Shown: positions 51,502 to 60,904, counted from the first letter of the stretch. The stretch is 64,000 nucleotides of DNA from Cellvibrio sp. UBA7671 (GCA_002483145.1 DLHJ01000016.1:124001-188000), one strand, 5' to 3'. Notes: generated from the sequence alone by a model not told the origin. Made by a program: numbers and translations.

Positions 51502-54105
51502 TTACTGCTTTTTAATCTCAAACCAATTGATATTCCATTCCTTGCCAATCGAGCGGAAACGTAATGTGTGGTTGCCTGCTGTCATCGCAAAGGATTTGCC
51601 AGTTTTGGTGATGTAGGTTTGCCAGCCGCCAGTGGCTGCGAGATCCATGGTGTCTACCACTACATCATCAATCAGCACGTCAAAACCAGTGCTGCCAGTT
51701 TGGCTGGCAAGGCGGTAATCAATGGTGTAATTACCGGCTGTTTCCGCTTTGATTTTGAATTCAATAAAGTCGCCCGTTTCAAAATGGCCCACGTTAGTGC
51801 CGCCGCCGGTATCGCCACTGGCTTCAGTTTGGATGCCGCTCATTGCGGTGAATTTTTCCGCTTCGATTTTGGCTGGCACTGCGACAAACAACAGTTGAGT
51901 ATTGGCCGGCGCGCTGGTGTAACCCTCGGCGATGCTATTTTTTGCAGCGACTGAGTAGTAGTAGGTTTCATCTTCGTTCAAGCCGGAGTCGTTGAAGCTG
52001 GTAGTGGTCAGGCCTTCGGCGACTAAGGTGCCTTTCGCACCAGCGCTGGTTGCACGATAGACGTTGTAGGTGATGCCGTTGCCGGTTACCGCCGCCCATG
52101 TCAGCGCAACACTATTACCGGTTTGCACCAGGTTGACGTTGGTGGGGCGCGCTGGATAGTCGAACACGTCATTGTGCTCACTGGTTACCAGCCATTTGGC
52201 CAAGCCTGCATTCACGTCATAACCCACTTCACCGTAGCTTTTAAACAAGGCTTCGATCTCGGAAATTGGCGCGGTGGTGAAATCCACTTTGCCCGCGTTA
52301 TCGACAACATCTTTACCGGCGACAGGCGCGTCTTCAATCAAGTAGATCTCCGCCCAGGTGTTCACGCTGCCATTACCTTTGAATACACCGCTGAAGTTGT
52401 AGGTCTGGCCGCCCTTCAGAGTGATTTGCTGGTAGAGCGCACCGTTGATTTCACCGGTTACACCGTCCGGACGGGTGATATGCATGACTGCACCATCACT
52501 GCCTGTGGGCGCTTTGCTGGCATCAACACTGTTGTAGTTGAAGTTGAGTGCACCGCTGATGGTCAGTTCTGACCAGCCGCCGCTGGCGCCAAAGTTGCCG
52601 TTGGCCAGCAGTTCTTCGTTGGTGGTGGTGTTTTTCAGGCTGATGCTATCAAAGGTCACATCGGGGTTGGCACCGCCGTTAGCGCCAGTTTTCACTACCA
52701 GATAGTAGGTTTTGTCGCCCGTACCGCCTGCCGTTATGGTGGTGGCCTTTTTGGCACAGGCGTTGGCGAAGCTCGAGTCCCAGTTGTTGCAATCCCAAGT
52801 GCTGGCTTTGGTGATCAGGCCGACGCCAGTATCCAAAGTGGTGTTGATCTCATTCGTCACCATGCCCCAGGTGCCTTTACCCTGGCCGCCCGCAACCGAA
52901 ACAAGTTTGTAAGCCCAGCTGGTGGATGCCCAGTTGTAAGAGGCATAGATGTCATAAGTGGCGCGTGCAATTTTGCCACCCAGTTCCAGACCCGCAGACT
53001 GCCAGGGTTGGAATTCGCCCATCAGCATTGGGGTTTTGAGTGCAGTCAATTTGGTGTTCCAGTCGCATACACCGCCGGTGCCAGTCTGGCCGCATTTGAG
53101 CCAATCTCGGTGGATATCAAAATGGGTGTCGTTGGGGCGATCGCCAAACAGACCAGGGTAGGGGTGGAGCTCAAAGGCCACATTGGTCATATTTTTGGCA
53201 ACCGGATCGCCATAGACTTCGATATTGCCATAATGGCTGGGCAGCATAACGATGTGTTTGCTGTCGATCTTGCGGATGGTCTCGTACAGCTCGGTCACTC
53301 GTACGGCCATGTCTTCAGCGGTTGAGCCCCATGGTTCATTGAGTGGGTCATAGGCGGCGACGGCGGGTTCATCTTTATAGCGGGTAGCGATTTGTTCCCA
53401 TAACCATTTGGTGCGGTCTTGATATTCGGTGTTAGTCCAGTATTTGTTTTGGCCAGAGCAGCCGGTGTGGTCATTTGGTGTTTGGCCACCGAGGGCACCG
53501 TGTAAATCGAGGATCACATAGATGCCACGTTTTTTCGCTTCAGCAATTGTCCAGTCAAGGTAATGCCAGGCATCAGCACGCAGCGTACGAGGATTTTTTT
53601 CATCCTCGATCACATTCCAAAGGATTGGCAGGCGTACGACATTAAATCCGAACGCTTTAAGTTGATCCCAATCGCGCTCTTTGATCCAGTTGTCGCGGAA
53701 TAATTTGATCAAACGCTCTTTTTCATCGTAGCCAAAACGCTCGGTGAGTTTGGCTTCCAGGGTACATTGGTCATGCACGCCATTGCCGCCTTGGCCCATC
53801 ATCCAGAATTCTTGCACCAGCCAGTTACCCAGGTTGGTTCCCTTAAGGTGGATTGGATTACCGCTGGCTTTCACCCATTTGGTGCCATCGGTTTTGAGCA
53901 TGGTCATGCCTTCATCGGGCGCGATGCTACTGGCTGCGCTGGAAGACGACGGCGCGACCGAAGCAGCGGATGAGCTGGCGGGAGTCGACGACTTGCCACC
54001 ACCACTACCGCCCCCGCCACCACAGGCAACAAGGCCGATGATGCAGGTGCTGAGCAGGCTGGTTTTCAGGTTGATAAACGGGATTTTGCTGTTGGGGTTA
54101 GTCAT
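51502..54105 (-). CDS. GH5 lipoprotein glycosidase with an inserted CBM-like module, FN3 and CBM6
   Basis: An 867-residue surface-anchored enzyme. Lipobox LVAC with Cys28, Gly/Ser-rich linker (29-62), GH5 barrel (about 70-420 and 608-645), fibronectin III (about 652-740) and C-terminal CBM6 (about 745-867). Acid/base Glu257 in PLNEPWG, nucleophile Glu364 in LMGEFQPW. Residues about 420-606 form a CBM4/9-like beta module (LLANGNFGASGGW) lying before the last barrel helix. GTNLGNWL recalls exo-beta-1,3-glucanase-like GH5 enzymes. It is a paralogue of the GH5 at 57253. It is followed by GH30. Substrate beta-glucan is inferred. Confidence 0.88.
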   Translation of the reverse strand: MTNPNSKIPFINLKTSLLSTCIIGLVACGGGGGSGGGKSSTPASSSAASVAPSSSSAASSIAPDEGMTMLKTDGTKWVKASGNPIHLKGTNLGNWLVQEFWMMGQGGNGVHDQCTLEAKLTERFGYDEKERLIKLFRDNWIKERDWDQLKAFGFNVVRLPILWNVIEDEKNPRTLRADAWHYLDWTIAEAKKRGIYVILDLHGALGGQTPNDHTGCSGQNKYWTNTEYQDRTKWLWEQIATRYKDEPAVAAYDPLNEPWGSTAEDMAVRVTELYETIRKIDSKHIVMLPSHYGNIEVYGDPVAKNMTNVAFELHPYPGLFGDRPNDTHFDIHRDWLKCGQTGTGGVCDWNTKLTALKTPMLMGEFQPWQSAGLELGGKIARATYDIYASYNWASTSWAYKLVSVAGGQGKGTWGMVTNEINTTLDTGVGLITKASTWDCNNWDSSFANACAKKATTITAGGTGDKTYYLVVKTGANGGANPDVTFDSISLKNTTTNEELLANGNFGASGGWSELTISGALNFNYNSVDASKAPTGSDGAVMHITRPDGVTGEINGALYQQITLKGGQTYNFSGVFKGNGSVNTWAEIYLIEDAPVAGKDVVDNAGKVDFTTAPISEIEALFKSYGEVGYDVNAGLAKWLVTSEHNDVFDYPARPTNVNLVQTGNSVALTWAAVTGNGITYNVYRATSAGAKGTLVAEGLTTTSFNDSGLNEDETYYYSVAAKNSIAEGYTSAPANTQLLFVAVPAKIEAEKFTAMSGIQTEASGDTGGGTNVGHFETGDFIEFKIKAETAGNYTIDYRLASQTGSTGFDVLIDDVVVDTMDLAATGGWQTYITKTGKSFAMTAGNHTLRFRSIGKEWNINWFEIKKQ

Positions 54106-54273
54106 AGCGGTTTCTCTTATTTTGTCGATAGTTATTGTTCAACACTTATGGGTGTTATTGCCGCGTGAATCCTGACTGACTCATCAAAGGCTTGCGCCCG
54201 TTTAAATTTACTCGAACCGGCTCAGATTAAGTTTTGCCTAAACTGGGAAGCAGATAGACCCGCACGCCTGTAC

Positions 54274-54299
54274 AAAAAAGCCCCGTGCAGGCACGGGGC
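54274..54299 (-). terminator. Rho-independent terminator with no obvious gene
   Basis: On the minus strand GCCCCGTGC (54291-54299) pairs with GCACGGGGC (54280-54288) around CT, followed by six T (54274-54279). The nearest minus-strand gene upstream ends at 55040, about 740 bases away. Confidence 0.88.
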
Positions 54300-54702
54300 A
54301 CAAGAGGTTACAAGGGAAATTCATTGCCAGCGCCACCGATCGGCGATAGCCGCGGTCTGGCGTCAGCTCCGCTATGACTGACTTCTCTTGAACCAAGGGA
54401 GAGGCTGATCCTGTCGACGCCAGTTAACGATAGAAAAAATTGCACTGCGTCCTGTTGAGTGCAACCGAACCTCAACCTCAAAAGTGGGTTTGGTTTGGTT
54501 GGGGCGTAGGAGTAGAACGGAACGGGTGGGAGGGGTGTCAGGTTTGGGCCAGAATGGTGCATAAGGTGTAGTTGTAACTATACAACACCATAATTTTTTG
54601 GTGATTGTGACGTTTTGATACAGGTTTCATTAAATAATTGTGAATCTCTTTGCAATTCAGATTTTTCTCTTAAAATAAAAAATATAAGAACAGGAGAAAA
54701 CC
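54300..54702. other. Intergenic region with candidate minus-strand small RNA
   Basis: No protein gene is convincing here. An 84-codon minus-strand frame (54308-54562) has no ribosome binding site and a composition unlike a protein. The terminator at 54274-54299 and structured, GC-rich sequence on the minus strand from about 54590 suggest a non-coding transcript. The repeat GTTGTA/TACAAC near 54574-54589 overlaps a possible -10 box (TATAGT on the minus strand). The rest up to 54702 holds the promoter of the small gene at 54703. Confidence 0.35.
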
Positions 54703-54936
54703 ATGAAAAAAATAATTTCAAGCAACGAGTTATTCAAAATATTCCTCGTAGAAAATTACGATGCCGATAACCAAAAGGTAACATCGCATTACGAGCTCTT
54801 TGAAGGCGGGCACCGTCCGGTGGAGACTTTCGAATCCCTCGACCAAGCACAACAGACCATGCTACAAAAAACCGAATTCTGGAAGCAGCTGACCAAAAAA
54901 ATACCCTTGTATTTTGAGGCGCGTTTTATAGCCTGA
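54703..54936 (+). CDS. Small hypothetical protein
   Basis: A 77-residue charged soluble protein. ATG 54703 has a good ribosome binding site (ACAGGAGAAAACC). The sequence begins MKKIISSNELFKIFLVENYD and ends IPLYFEARFIA, with no signal peptide, membrane helix or known motif. I do not recognise it; the clear ribosome binding site is the main reason to accept it. Confidence 0.6.
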   Translation: MKKIISSNELFKIFLVENYDADNQKVTSHYELFEGGHRPVETFESLDQAQQTMLQKTEFWKQLTKKIPLYFEARFIA

Positions 54937-55039
54937 CATCGCAACTCCCTCTTCTCGCGTCTGCTGACACCGATTAAGGTATAGGCTGTAGACTCTATTA
55001 CGCAAAGTCGTCAGGCAGAAATAGACCTTCTATTGCTGG

Positions 55040-55546
55040 CTAAAACGGCTTTAACATGCTCTCGTCATAATCATTTGCCTTGAGCGTTACGTTAAACTTT
55101 TCCGCTAGTCGATCAAGTTCTGCTTGTTTAATGGCCAGCTCATCCAGCGTGAGAGTATTATCATCCAACTGCCATAACAGGCGTGAACCGGCGTAACTGT
55201 ATTGCATCGCCACTAGTGCATTGATATTGCCCCCACTAGCGGCGGTTTCCAGCGCCCGCATTTTGCGATGTATTTTATTCAGCGCCTGCTTCAGCTCCCA
55301 TACGTAGGTTACCTCACGCATAAATTCGTGCTGTCGAAATTTATTGAGAAACCAGACAACCGTTATGGCAGTAACCACAACACCGAGCAAATTCCAATGA
55401 AAATGACGGCCACTTTCATCGGGGAATAACGCAATAAGCAGTTGCGATAAGGATAAACTACCAATCGCCAAACCAATTGCACAGGCTGCGAACACAATCT
55501 TTACATGGCGATTATAACGCGCCTTATTAACCTCAATGAGCTGCAT
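55040..55546 (-). CDS. DUF3087-like membrane protein
   Basis: A 168-residue protein with two predicted membrane helices (about 17-40 and 51-71) and a helical, charged C-terminal part (about 85-165). The MQLIEVNKARYNRH start and the short periplasmic loop resemble DUF3087, a gammaproteobacterial family of unknown function. ATG 55546 follows AGGA; the frame extends to 55594 without support. It lies on the minus strand, downstream of the small membrane gene. Confidence 0.7.
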   Translation of the reverse strand: MQLIEVNKARYNRHVKIVFAACAIGLAIGSLSLSQLLIALFPDESGRHFHWNLLGVVVTAITVVWFLNKFRQHEFMREVTYVWELKQALNKIHRKMRALETAASGGNINALVAMQYSYAGSRLLWQLDDNTLTLDELAIKQAELDRLAEKFNVTLKANDYDESMLKPF

Positions 55547-55628
55547 AAAATCCTGCTGGTAATATAAAAAACAAATGCGCCGTGTAATGCCCATTAGTAG
55601 TAAATAGATATAGGGGTCTAATAACTTG

Positions 55629-56039
55629 CTAACCTACTTTTAGTAATTTCGTATTTCTTATGCCAATAACCACATAGAACAAACCAGCGACAAATGCCAA
55701 GTTATAAGGCACATCAACGTATATATCAAAATAAGGGCTTTCTCCTACAGCTCCCGCGAGCAGAATTATTGTGACAAAAGAAAATAGGCCCAATAACGTG
55801 GATATTCCGAAAAACAAAAAGGCTTTTGATAAATAAGATATGTATATCTCGTTTTTAACGCTAAACATTTTTTTCAATGAAATGTATGCATAAAAATTAA
55901 CGATAGCTGTAATTAAATTCATCAAAATATTAAAAATATAATGGGGTGTAAAAAAGCTTACTTCTTCCAAAATACTACCCTCTTTTATCTGTTCTTGGGG
56001 GATGTAACTGCGGTGTCTTTCCTGTGATTGAAGTCGCAT
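55629..56039 (-). CDS. Small AT-rich membrane protein, unknown
   Basis: A 136-residue hydrophobic protein with three or four predicted membrane helices (about 31-53, 67-95 and 108-127), a charged N-terminus (RLQSQERHRSY) and no motif I know. The DNA is AT-richer than its neighbours, with codons such as ATA and AAA frequent, so it may be a recent arrival. Start ATG 56039 is tentative. Confidence 0.55.
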   Translation of the reverse strand: MRLQSQERHRSYIPQEQIKEGSILEEVSFFTPHYIFNILMNLITAIVNFYAYISLKKMFSVKNEIYISYLSKAFLFFGISTLLGLFSFVTIILLAGAVGESPYFDIYVDVPYNLAFVAGLFYVVIGIRNTKLLKVG

Positions 56040-56076
56040 AGTGTATGCGGTTTGGTGTCCGAGTTGATATTACAAC

Positions 56077-56946
56077 TTATTTCAGCGGGAAATAAATATC
56101 AGTAATGAGGTCGCATTCATCAACCTCGTAGATAAAATTCACGTAGTGGAAAAAGCAGGGGTAATCGCGAATTTCTTCGCCGCTGTTAGGCAACCATTCG
56201 CGATAAAACGCGTAGATGCTGGTATCAAGATTACTGTGACTGCCTTTGTGTCGAACAACAGCGCATTTTCCGCCGGAAATTATTCCGTTTTTTACACCGT
56301 AATCATTCGCGGGAATATCGGTGTCGATAGTGCCGCATACGTCCCAGCGAAATTTTTCTGGTTCAGTGGTTTTGGGGTCACTGTAGGGAATGCCAAAGGT
56401 TTTGCTGGTTTTTACCGGCGATAGGCCAGTGGCCTTGCGCCAGGCAATAAATTTTCCGGCTGTCTCCAGCACGTTTTCCGGTGCGCCCAGATGTTCCAGC
56501 AGCGCAACTTTCGTGGTTTCAAATTGAATAATATTGACGTTCATCGGGATGGCTCCATAAAGCTTTGGCTGAAATTGAAACCGCAAATGCCATTCCGGCC
56601 ACTTGGGTTCACCCCTGAATTCAGATGGCGATTGATCAAAGGTGCGTTTGAAAGCGCGCGCAAATGCTTCGGGGCTTTCAAAGCCCGCTTCCAATGCAAT
56701 ATCAATAACCCGTTTTTCATTTTCAAATGCCAATCGGTATGAGGCGCGTTTCAGTCTGGCGAGCTGAATATAGCGCGTCACACTCATACCGGTATAAACC
56801 AAAAATACCCGATGAAAATGGTATTTTGAAAATGCGGCCACATCACTCAGTGCATCAAGGGTTAAGTCTTGGTTGATGTTCTGATCGATGTATTCACACA
56901 CTTTGTTTATACGTTTGTCGTAGCTATTGATCGGGTTATCGCTCAT
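56077..56946 (-). CDS. AraC family regulator with GyrI-like effector domain
   Basis: A 289-residue regulator of the Rob/SoxS-like type. N-terminal AraC helix-turn-helix pair (about 10-110, SDVAAFSKYHFHRVFLVYTG and ALEAGFESPEAFARAFKRTF), C-terminal GyrI-like small-molecule-binding domain (about 130-289). This domain order is typical of multidrug or cationic-compound responsive regulators. It appears as a single gene; no obvious target is divergent to it. Confidence 0.9.
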   Translation of the reverse strand: MSDNPINSYDKRINKVCEYIDQNINQDLTLDALSDVAAFSKYHFHRVFLVYTGMSVTRYIQLARLKRASYRLAFENEKRVIDIALEAGFESPEAFARAFKRTFDQSPSEFRGEPKWPEWHLRFQFQPKLYGAIPMNVNIIQFETTKVALLEHLGAPENVLETAGKFIAWRKATGLSPVKTSKTFGIPYSDPKTTEPEKFRWDVCGTIDTDIPANDYGVKNGIISGGKCAVVRHKGSHSNLDTSIYAFYREWLPNSGEEIRDYPCFFHYVNFIYEVDECDLITDIYFPLK

Positions 56947-57083
56947 TCAATCATTCGTGTTTGAAACCGTTCTGTTCAGGTGCCACGCATCATGCAAGCT
57001 TTTTGCGAGTTGTTCCTGATCGAGATTGCTAAGTTGTTGGTGTGGGGTTCAGTCTAACCATTTTTTGTGATCTGAAAACAAAA

Positions 57084-57107
57084 AAGCCGATACATTTCTG
57101 CATCGGC
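57084..57107 (-). terminator. Second terminator downstream of the GH5 gene
   Basis: On the minus strand CGCCGATGCA pairs with a nearly perfect TGTATCGGC around AGAAA (one mismatch), followed by six T (complement of 57080-57085). It lies about 90 bases beyond a first terminator, giving a tandem arrangement. Confidence 0.7.
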
Positions 57108-57194
57108 GAAAAGGCTCATGATTAACCAGGGTGGAAAATCATGAAGGCTATGGAGATAACACGAGAGTTTAAAACACGAGATTCACACAGTTTC

Positions 57195-57224
57195 AAAAAA
57201 GACCGGCACATTGCTGTGCCGGTC
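57195..57224 (-). terminator. Rho-independent terminator of the GH5 gene
   Basis: GACCGGCACA (57201-57210) pairs perfectly with TGTGCCGGTC (57215-57224) around TTGC; on the minus strand six T follow (complement of 57195-57200). It begins 28 bases after the GH5 stop. Confidence 0.92.
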
Positions 57225-57252
57225 AAGGCTTCGTAGACACTAACGGGCTGGA

Positions 57253-59343
57253 CTATTGCTTGGTGAGTTGCCACCAGTTGATATTCCAGCCACCTTTTCT
57301 CACGAAGATCGCCAGGTCTTGCTGACCTGCTTGTAAGTTCACGGTGATGCTCGCCGTCTGCCAGTTTTGCCAGCCACCGGTATTGGGCACAGACACTACA
57401 CCTAGATCTGTACCATTGCGGCTCAGCACCAAAGTGCCGCCGCTGTAGGGCGATGCCACGCGCACTTGCAAGGTGTAATTGCCCGCTGTGGGGATGTTGA
57501 TCGGGTAGCTCATCCAGTCGTTGTCATCGGTGCTGCCAGCGTTGAATCCGCCATCGGTATCGGTGGTGGTTTCCATGCGGATGCCGCTGTGATCTTTAAA
57601 CATTTCTGCTTCGATACGTTGGCCGGTTTGCGCTTTCCAGTTCATCCAGTAGGCGATGCTTTCGTTGCGCACTAAGGGTTGAGTGGAGAATTGGCGGAAC
57701 CAGCTTTCGATTTGCGCGGCGCTCGCGCTGCTCACGTTCAGGTTGCTCATGCCACCGCCGTTGTTGGAGTTGGTGATCATGCCCCAAGCCCAGCCGCTGG
57801 TATCGCCGTTTGATCCGCCCGCTGAAGTGGTTTTCCACGCCCAGTTGGTGGCTGCCCAGCCGTAGCTGTTATAGATGTCGTAGGTTTTGCGGGTCATCTG
57901 GCCGCCGTAACTGCCGAGCAGCGTCCAGGGTTGGAATTCGCCGACCAGGAACGGAGTTTGGATAGCGTTGATTTTGTTGCGCCAGTCGCAGCTTTCGCCC
58001 GTGCCGTTCTGGTTGCAATGCAGCCAGTTCGCATGCATGTTGGCTTGGCCAGCGCCGTAAGTGGCGGTGTCATTCCATCCCCAGAGGCCGGGGTAGAAGT
58101 GCATCCAGGTGGACACATTGGTCAGGCCGCGGCTGTTCGGGTTGCCATAGGCATCGATACCGGAATTGTGGCCGGGCAACAAAATGATGTGATTGGCATC
58201 TTTCGCGCGCACCACGTTGAACAGCTCATAAGAACGGTTGGCGAGGGTGGTGGCGTCAGTGCCCCAAGGTTCATTCAACAGGTCATAAGCGGCGACGGCA
58301 CTGCGGCCGTTGTAGCGCTGGGCGATAACATCCCACAGCCACTTGGTGCGATCCCAATAGTTGGCGTTGGTCCAGAGTTGCGCCGCACCTATACAGCCGT
58401 CGTGCTGCTCGGACGCTGCCGCTTGGCCGCCGACTGCGCCGTGCAGATCGAGGATGGTGTACATGCCGCGTTTTTCCGCTTCATTGATCGCCCAATCCAG
58501 ATATTGCCAGGCATCGCTGCGCACGTTGTAAGGGTTGTATTCGTCTTCGATCAAGCTATAGAGGAAGGGGATGCGCACGACGTTCATGCCCATGGCCTTC
58601 ATCATGTCGAAGTCGCGGGTGGTGATGTAGCTGTCGCGGAACACTTTCATCAGGCGTTCTTTTTCGGCGTTACCGAAGCGTTGCGACATGACCGATTCCA
58701 GTGTGCACTGGTCATTCACCGCGCCGCCGTTGTGGGAGATGATCCCACCCATCATCCAGAATTCCTGGATCAACCAGTTGCCGAGGTTGGTACCGCGCAA
58801 ATCCACGCGTTGGTTGGTGTTGGCGTTAACCCAGAGCGAGCCGCTTTGTTTGATCGCAGGGAGCGGTGTCCAGGTTTGGGTTTGTACCGGCACTATCCTG
58901 AACCAGTTGATGTTAAATCCACCCGCATTCACTTTGATCCCAAAGCGATGCACGCCCGCGCTCAAATTCACGCGCTGTTTGATAGTCGTCCAAGTCTGCC
59001 AGCCGCCAGTGCTGGGCACGGCGATGCTGCCATAACCGGGCGTGCCGCCCGCTTCTTCAAAGGTGATATTGCCGCCGCCGCTTTGGCTGGCGATGCGATA
59101 TTCAATATCGTAAGCGCCTGCAGTGGTGATATTGACCGGGCTGTTAGCGTAGGAGAGCCAGTCATTGGCATCGATCCAACCAACGTTCTGGCCACCGCCG
59201 GTATCGTTGGTGGCTTCGAGCTGCACACCATTCATATGGCTGTAGGCTTCCGCCTGTATGGTGGCGGGTGTATTGACCTGACTTAGGCTGTATTGACTGA
59301 ATAACGCTCCGCCTAGGCAGAGCGCAAGTGCTGATTTGTTCAT
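57253..59343 (-). CDS. Secreted GH5 glycosidase flanked by CBM6 modules
   Basis: A 696-residue exported enzyme. Signal peptide (1-22, ending LSQ), N-terminal CBM6 (about 26-152), GH5 barrel (about 165-570), C-terminal CBM6-like module (about 573-696, IEAEMFKDHSGIRMETTTD). Acid/base Glu358 in LLNEPWG, nucleophile Glu469 in LVGEFQPW. The barrel is paralogous to that of the 867-residue GH5 (GTNLGNWL, QEFWMM, DAW.YLDW, WAWGMITN), but has no insertion after the last strand. It ends with tandem terminators and is divergent from the membrane AraC regulator. Confidence 0.9.
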   Translation of the reverse strand: MNKSALALCLGGALFSQYSLSQVNTPATIQAEAYSHMNGVQLEATNDTGGGQNVGWIDANDWLSYANSPVNITTAGAYDIEYRIASQSGGGNITFEEAGGTPGYGSIAVPSTGGWQTWTTIKQRVNLSAGVHRFGIKVNAGGFNINWFRIVPVQTQTWTPLPAIKQSGSLWVNANTNQRVDLRGTNLGNWLIQEFWMMGGIISHNGGAVNDQCTLESVMSQRFGNAEKERLMKVFRDSYITTRDFDMMKAMGMNVVRIPFLYSLIEDEYNPYNVRSDAWQYLDWAINEAEKRGMYTILDLHGAVGGQAAASEQHDGCIGAAQLWTNANYWDRTKWLWDVIAQRYNGRSAVAAYDLLNEPWGTDATTLANRSYELFNVVRAKDANHIILLPGHNSGIDAYGNPNSRGLTNVSTWMHFYPGLWGWNDTATYGAGQANMHANWLHCNQNGTGESCDWRNKINAIQTPFLVGEFQPWTLLGSYGGQMTRKTYDIYNSYGWAATNWAWKTTSAGGSNGDTSGWAWGMITNSNNGGGMSNLNVSSASAAQIESWFRQFSTQPLVRNESIAYWMNWKAQTGQRIEAEMFKDHSGIRMETTTDTDGGFNAGSTDDNDWMSYPINIPTAGNYTLQVRVASPYSGGTLVLSRNGTDLGVVSVPNTGGWQNWQTASITVNLQAGQQDLAIFVRKGGWNINWWQLTKQ

Positions 59344-59667
59344 AGTTGGGTACCTGTAAAGTTATTGTTATCTGTCACAGAGTACGAAAGCCTGATTCCG
59401 GATTACTGCATTCCCTGTTGTTGTGCGCGGGGTTGTATGCGCTGGATTTCGTCGGGGCTGAGAATAGGGCTGCGGGCTAAACTCTGTCGTTCGAGAGCAA
59501 AAGTGGTACACAAAAAAGACGAAGGCGAACGGGTACGACTATGGGAAAAATGCTCGTACGCGATTTTTTCTAGCCCACGGGATTCATCTTCTATAGTATC
59601 CGGCGTGAAACAAATGGCTGGGGCAATGACCTCCGCTATAAAAAATAAGAAGTTTTTGGGAGAAGCC
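59344..59667. other. Divergent promoter region between GH5 and the membrane AraC regulator
   Basis: The 324 bases hold both promoters. The frame of the AraC gene is open upstream to 59365, but the stretch lacks membrane character and a ribosome binding site, so it is not counted as coding. A short inverted repeat GTACGA/TCGTAC (59533-59559) is the only structure noted and could be an operator. Confidence 0.45.
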
Positions 59668-60873
59668 ATGAACCAGGTCGTTTTCAACTTCCACGATGTC
59701 ATCCTGTTAATGACGGCAATGCTCTGCTGTTTTTTTGCGCTCTTGCTGATTGCCACCAATCCGCCCCAAAATACCAGCAACTACTTTCTCGCCGCGTTTT
59801 TAATAGCGCACGCCCTTATTCCTTTACATGAACTCATCCTCTGGGGGGCGGAGTTCAAATTGCATGTACGTGAAAAATGGCCGCAAGTCTATTTTATCGG
59901 TGCGTTCGCCTACTATCTGGATGCAGTACTGCTCTATTTTTATGTGAAGTCTCTGGTGTTCCGCGATTTCCATCTCCGTCCCAAGGACTATCTACACCTG
60001 ATCCCCTTTGGTCTATTTGCACTCTTTATGGTAGTCGCCTTCTACCGTTTTCCAGCGGCGACTCGCCTGGAATGGATCAACACCGAAGCCTTTGTGTACA
60101 GCCCGGGCTATATCAGCATGGATTTGTTGATCAAATGCACGCGCGTTGGCTACTGCGTGGCGGGTTTCCTGCTGATTTTCAAATACAAAGACATCCTCAA
60201 AAATACCCACTCCAATATTGAAAAGGTGGATATCCTCTGGCTTAAGATCCTTGTAGTCGGATTTACCCTTGTCACCAGTATGGAGGCGTTCCTCGCGCTC
60301 GCGAAAATGGCAGGCCTGTTTGCCGATTACGATTTCCTCCACCCCGACCCCGATGGCAACCCGATTGAGTACATTGGTCTGAGCGGTTATTACGCGCTGT
60401 TCTTTTTGGTGTGTACGCTGGTATTTACCAGCATGCGTTATTTCAGCAATTTTGAAGCGGTGAAACAAAAAGACACCAAAGAGCCAGCCAAAAAATCCAC
60501 GCAAGAAAAACTGCTCAACCCGGAATATGCCGCAAAAATTGACGGCCTGATGCGCGCGCAAAAAACCTATCTCAATCCGGAGCTGACGCTGGATATGCTC
60601 GCTGAAACACTCGCGATTCCGGCAAAAGATTTATCGATGATCATCAATCGCCATTTCAATCACAACTTTTATGAATTCGTGAATGGCTACCGTATTGAAG
60701 AAGCGCAAAAGCGTTTGCTTGATCCTGCGAATAAAGAAAAGACGATTACCGATATTTATCTGGAAGTGGGTTTTAACAGCAAATCCGTATTCAATACTTT
60801 TTTCAAAAAGCTGGTAGGGAAAACACCATCGGAATATCGCCAACAGCCAGCGGATGTGGCGGCCACACACTGA
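59668..60873 (+). CDS. Seven-helix membrane AraC-type regulator
   Basis: A 401-residue regulator with an N-terminal membrane domain of seven predicted helices (about residues 8-255) and a C-terminal AraC helix-turn-helix domain (about 300-392, LDMLAETLAIPAKDLSMIIN and DIYLEVGFNSKSVFNTFFKK). ATG 59668 follows GGGAGAAG; the longer frame from 59365 is not supported. Such membrane AraC proteins often sit beside TonB receptor and glycosidase genes. It is 31 bases upstream of the receptor gene and divergent from GH5, so it likely controls this glucan locus. Confidence 0.88.
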   Translation: MNQVVFNFHDVILLMTAMLCCFFALLLIATNPPQNTSNYFLAAFLIAHALIPLHELILWGAEFKLHVREKWPQVYFIGAFAYYLDAVLLYFYVKSLVFRDFHLRPKDYLHLIPFGLFALFMVVAFYRFPAATRLEWINTEAFVYSPGYISMDLLIKCTRVGYCVAGFLLIFKYKDILKNTHSNIEKVDILWLKILVVGFTLVTSMEAFLALAKMAGLFADYDFLHPDPDGNPIEYIGLSGYYALFFLVCTLVFTSMRYFSNFEAVKQKDTKEPAKKSTQEKLLNPEYAAKIDGLMRAQKTYLNPELTLDMLAETLAIPAKDLSMIINRHFNHNFYEFVNGYRIEEAQKRLLDPANKEKTITDIYLEVGFNSKSVFNTFFKKLVGKTPSEYRQQPADVAATH

Positions 60874-60904
60874 CTATTTTCACTACTACAAGAGAATTCC
60901 GCTC

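Noticed and set aside
54308-54562. An 84-codon minus-strand frame
   Set aside because: No ribosome binding site, unusual Pro/Ser/Arg composition and no motif; a structured non-coding transcript fits the adjoining terminator better.
57931-59286. A 451-codon open frame on the plus strand antisense to the GH5 gene
   Set aside because: It mirrors the codon pattern of a clear GH5-CBM6 enzyme on the other strand, has no recognisable domain and no ribosome binding site.
59365-59667. N-terminal extension of the membrane AraC regulator
   Set aside because: Cys- and Arg-rich residues without homology-like features; ATG 59668 has a good ribosome binding site and begins just before the first membrane helix.
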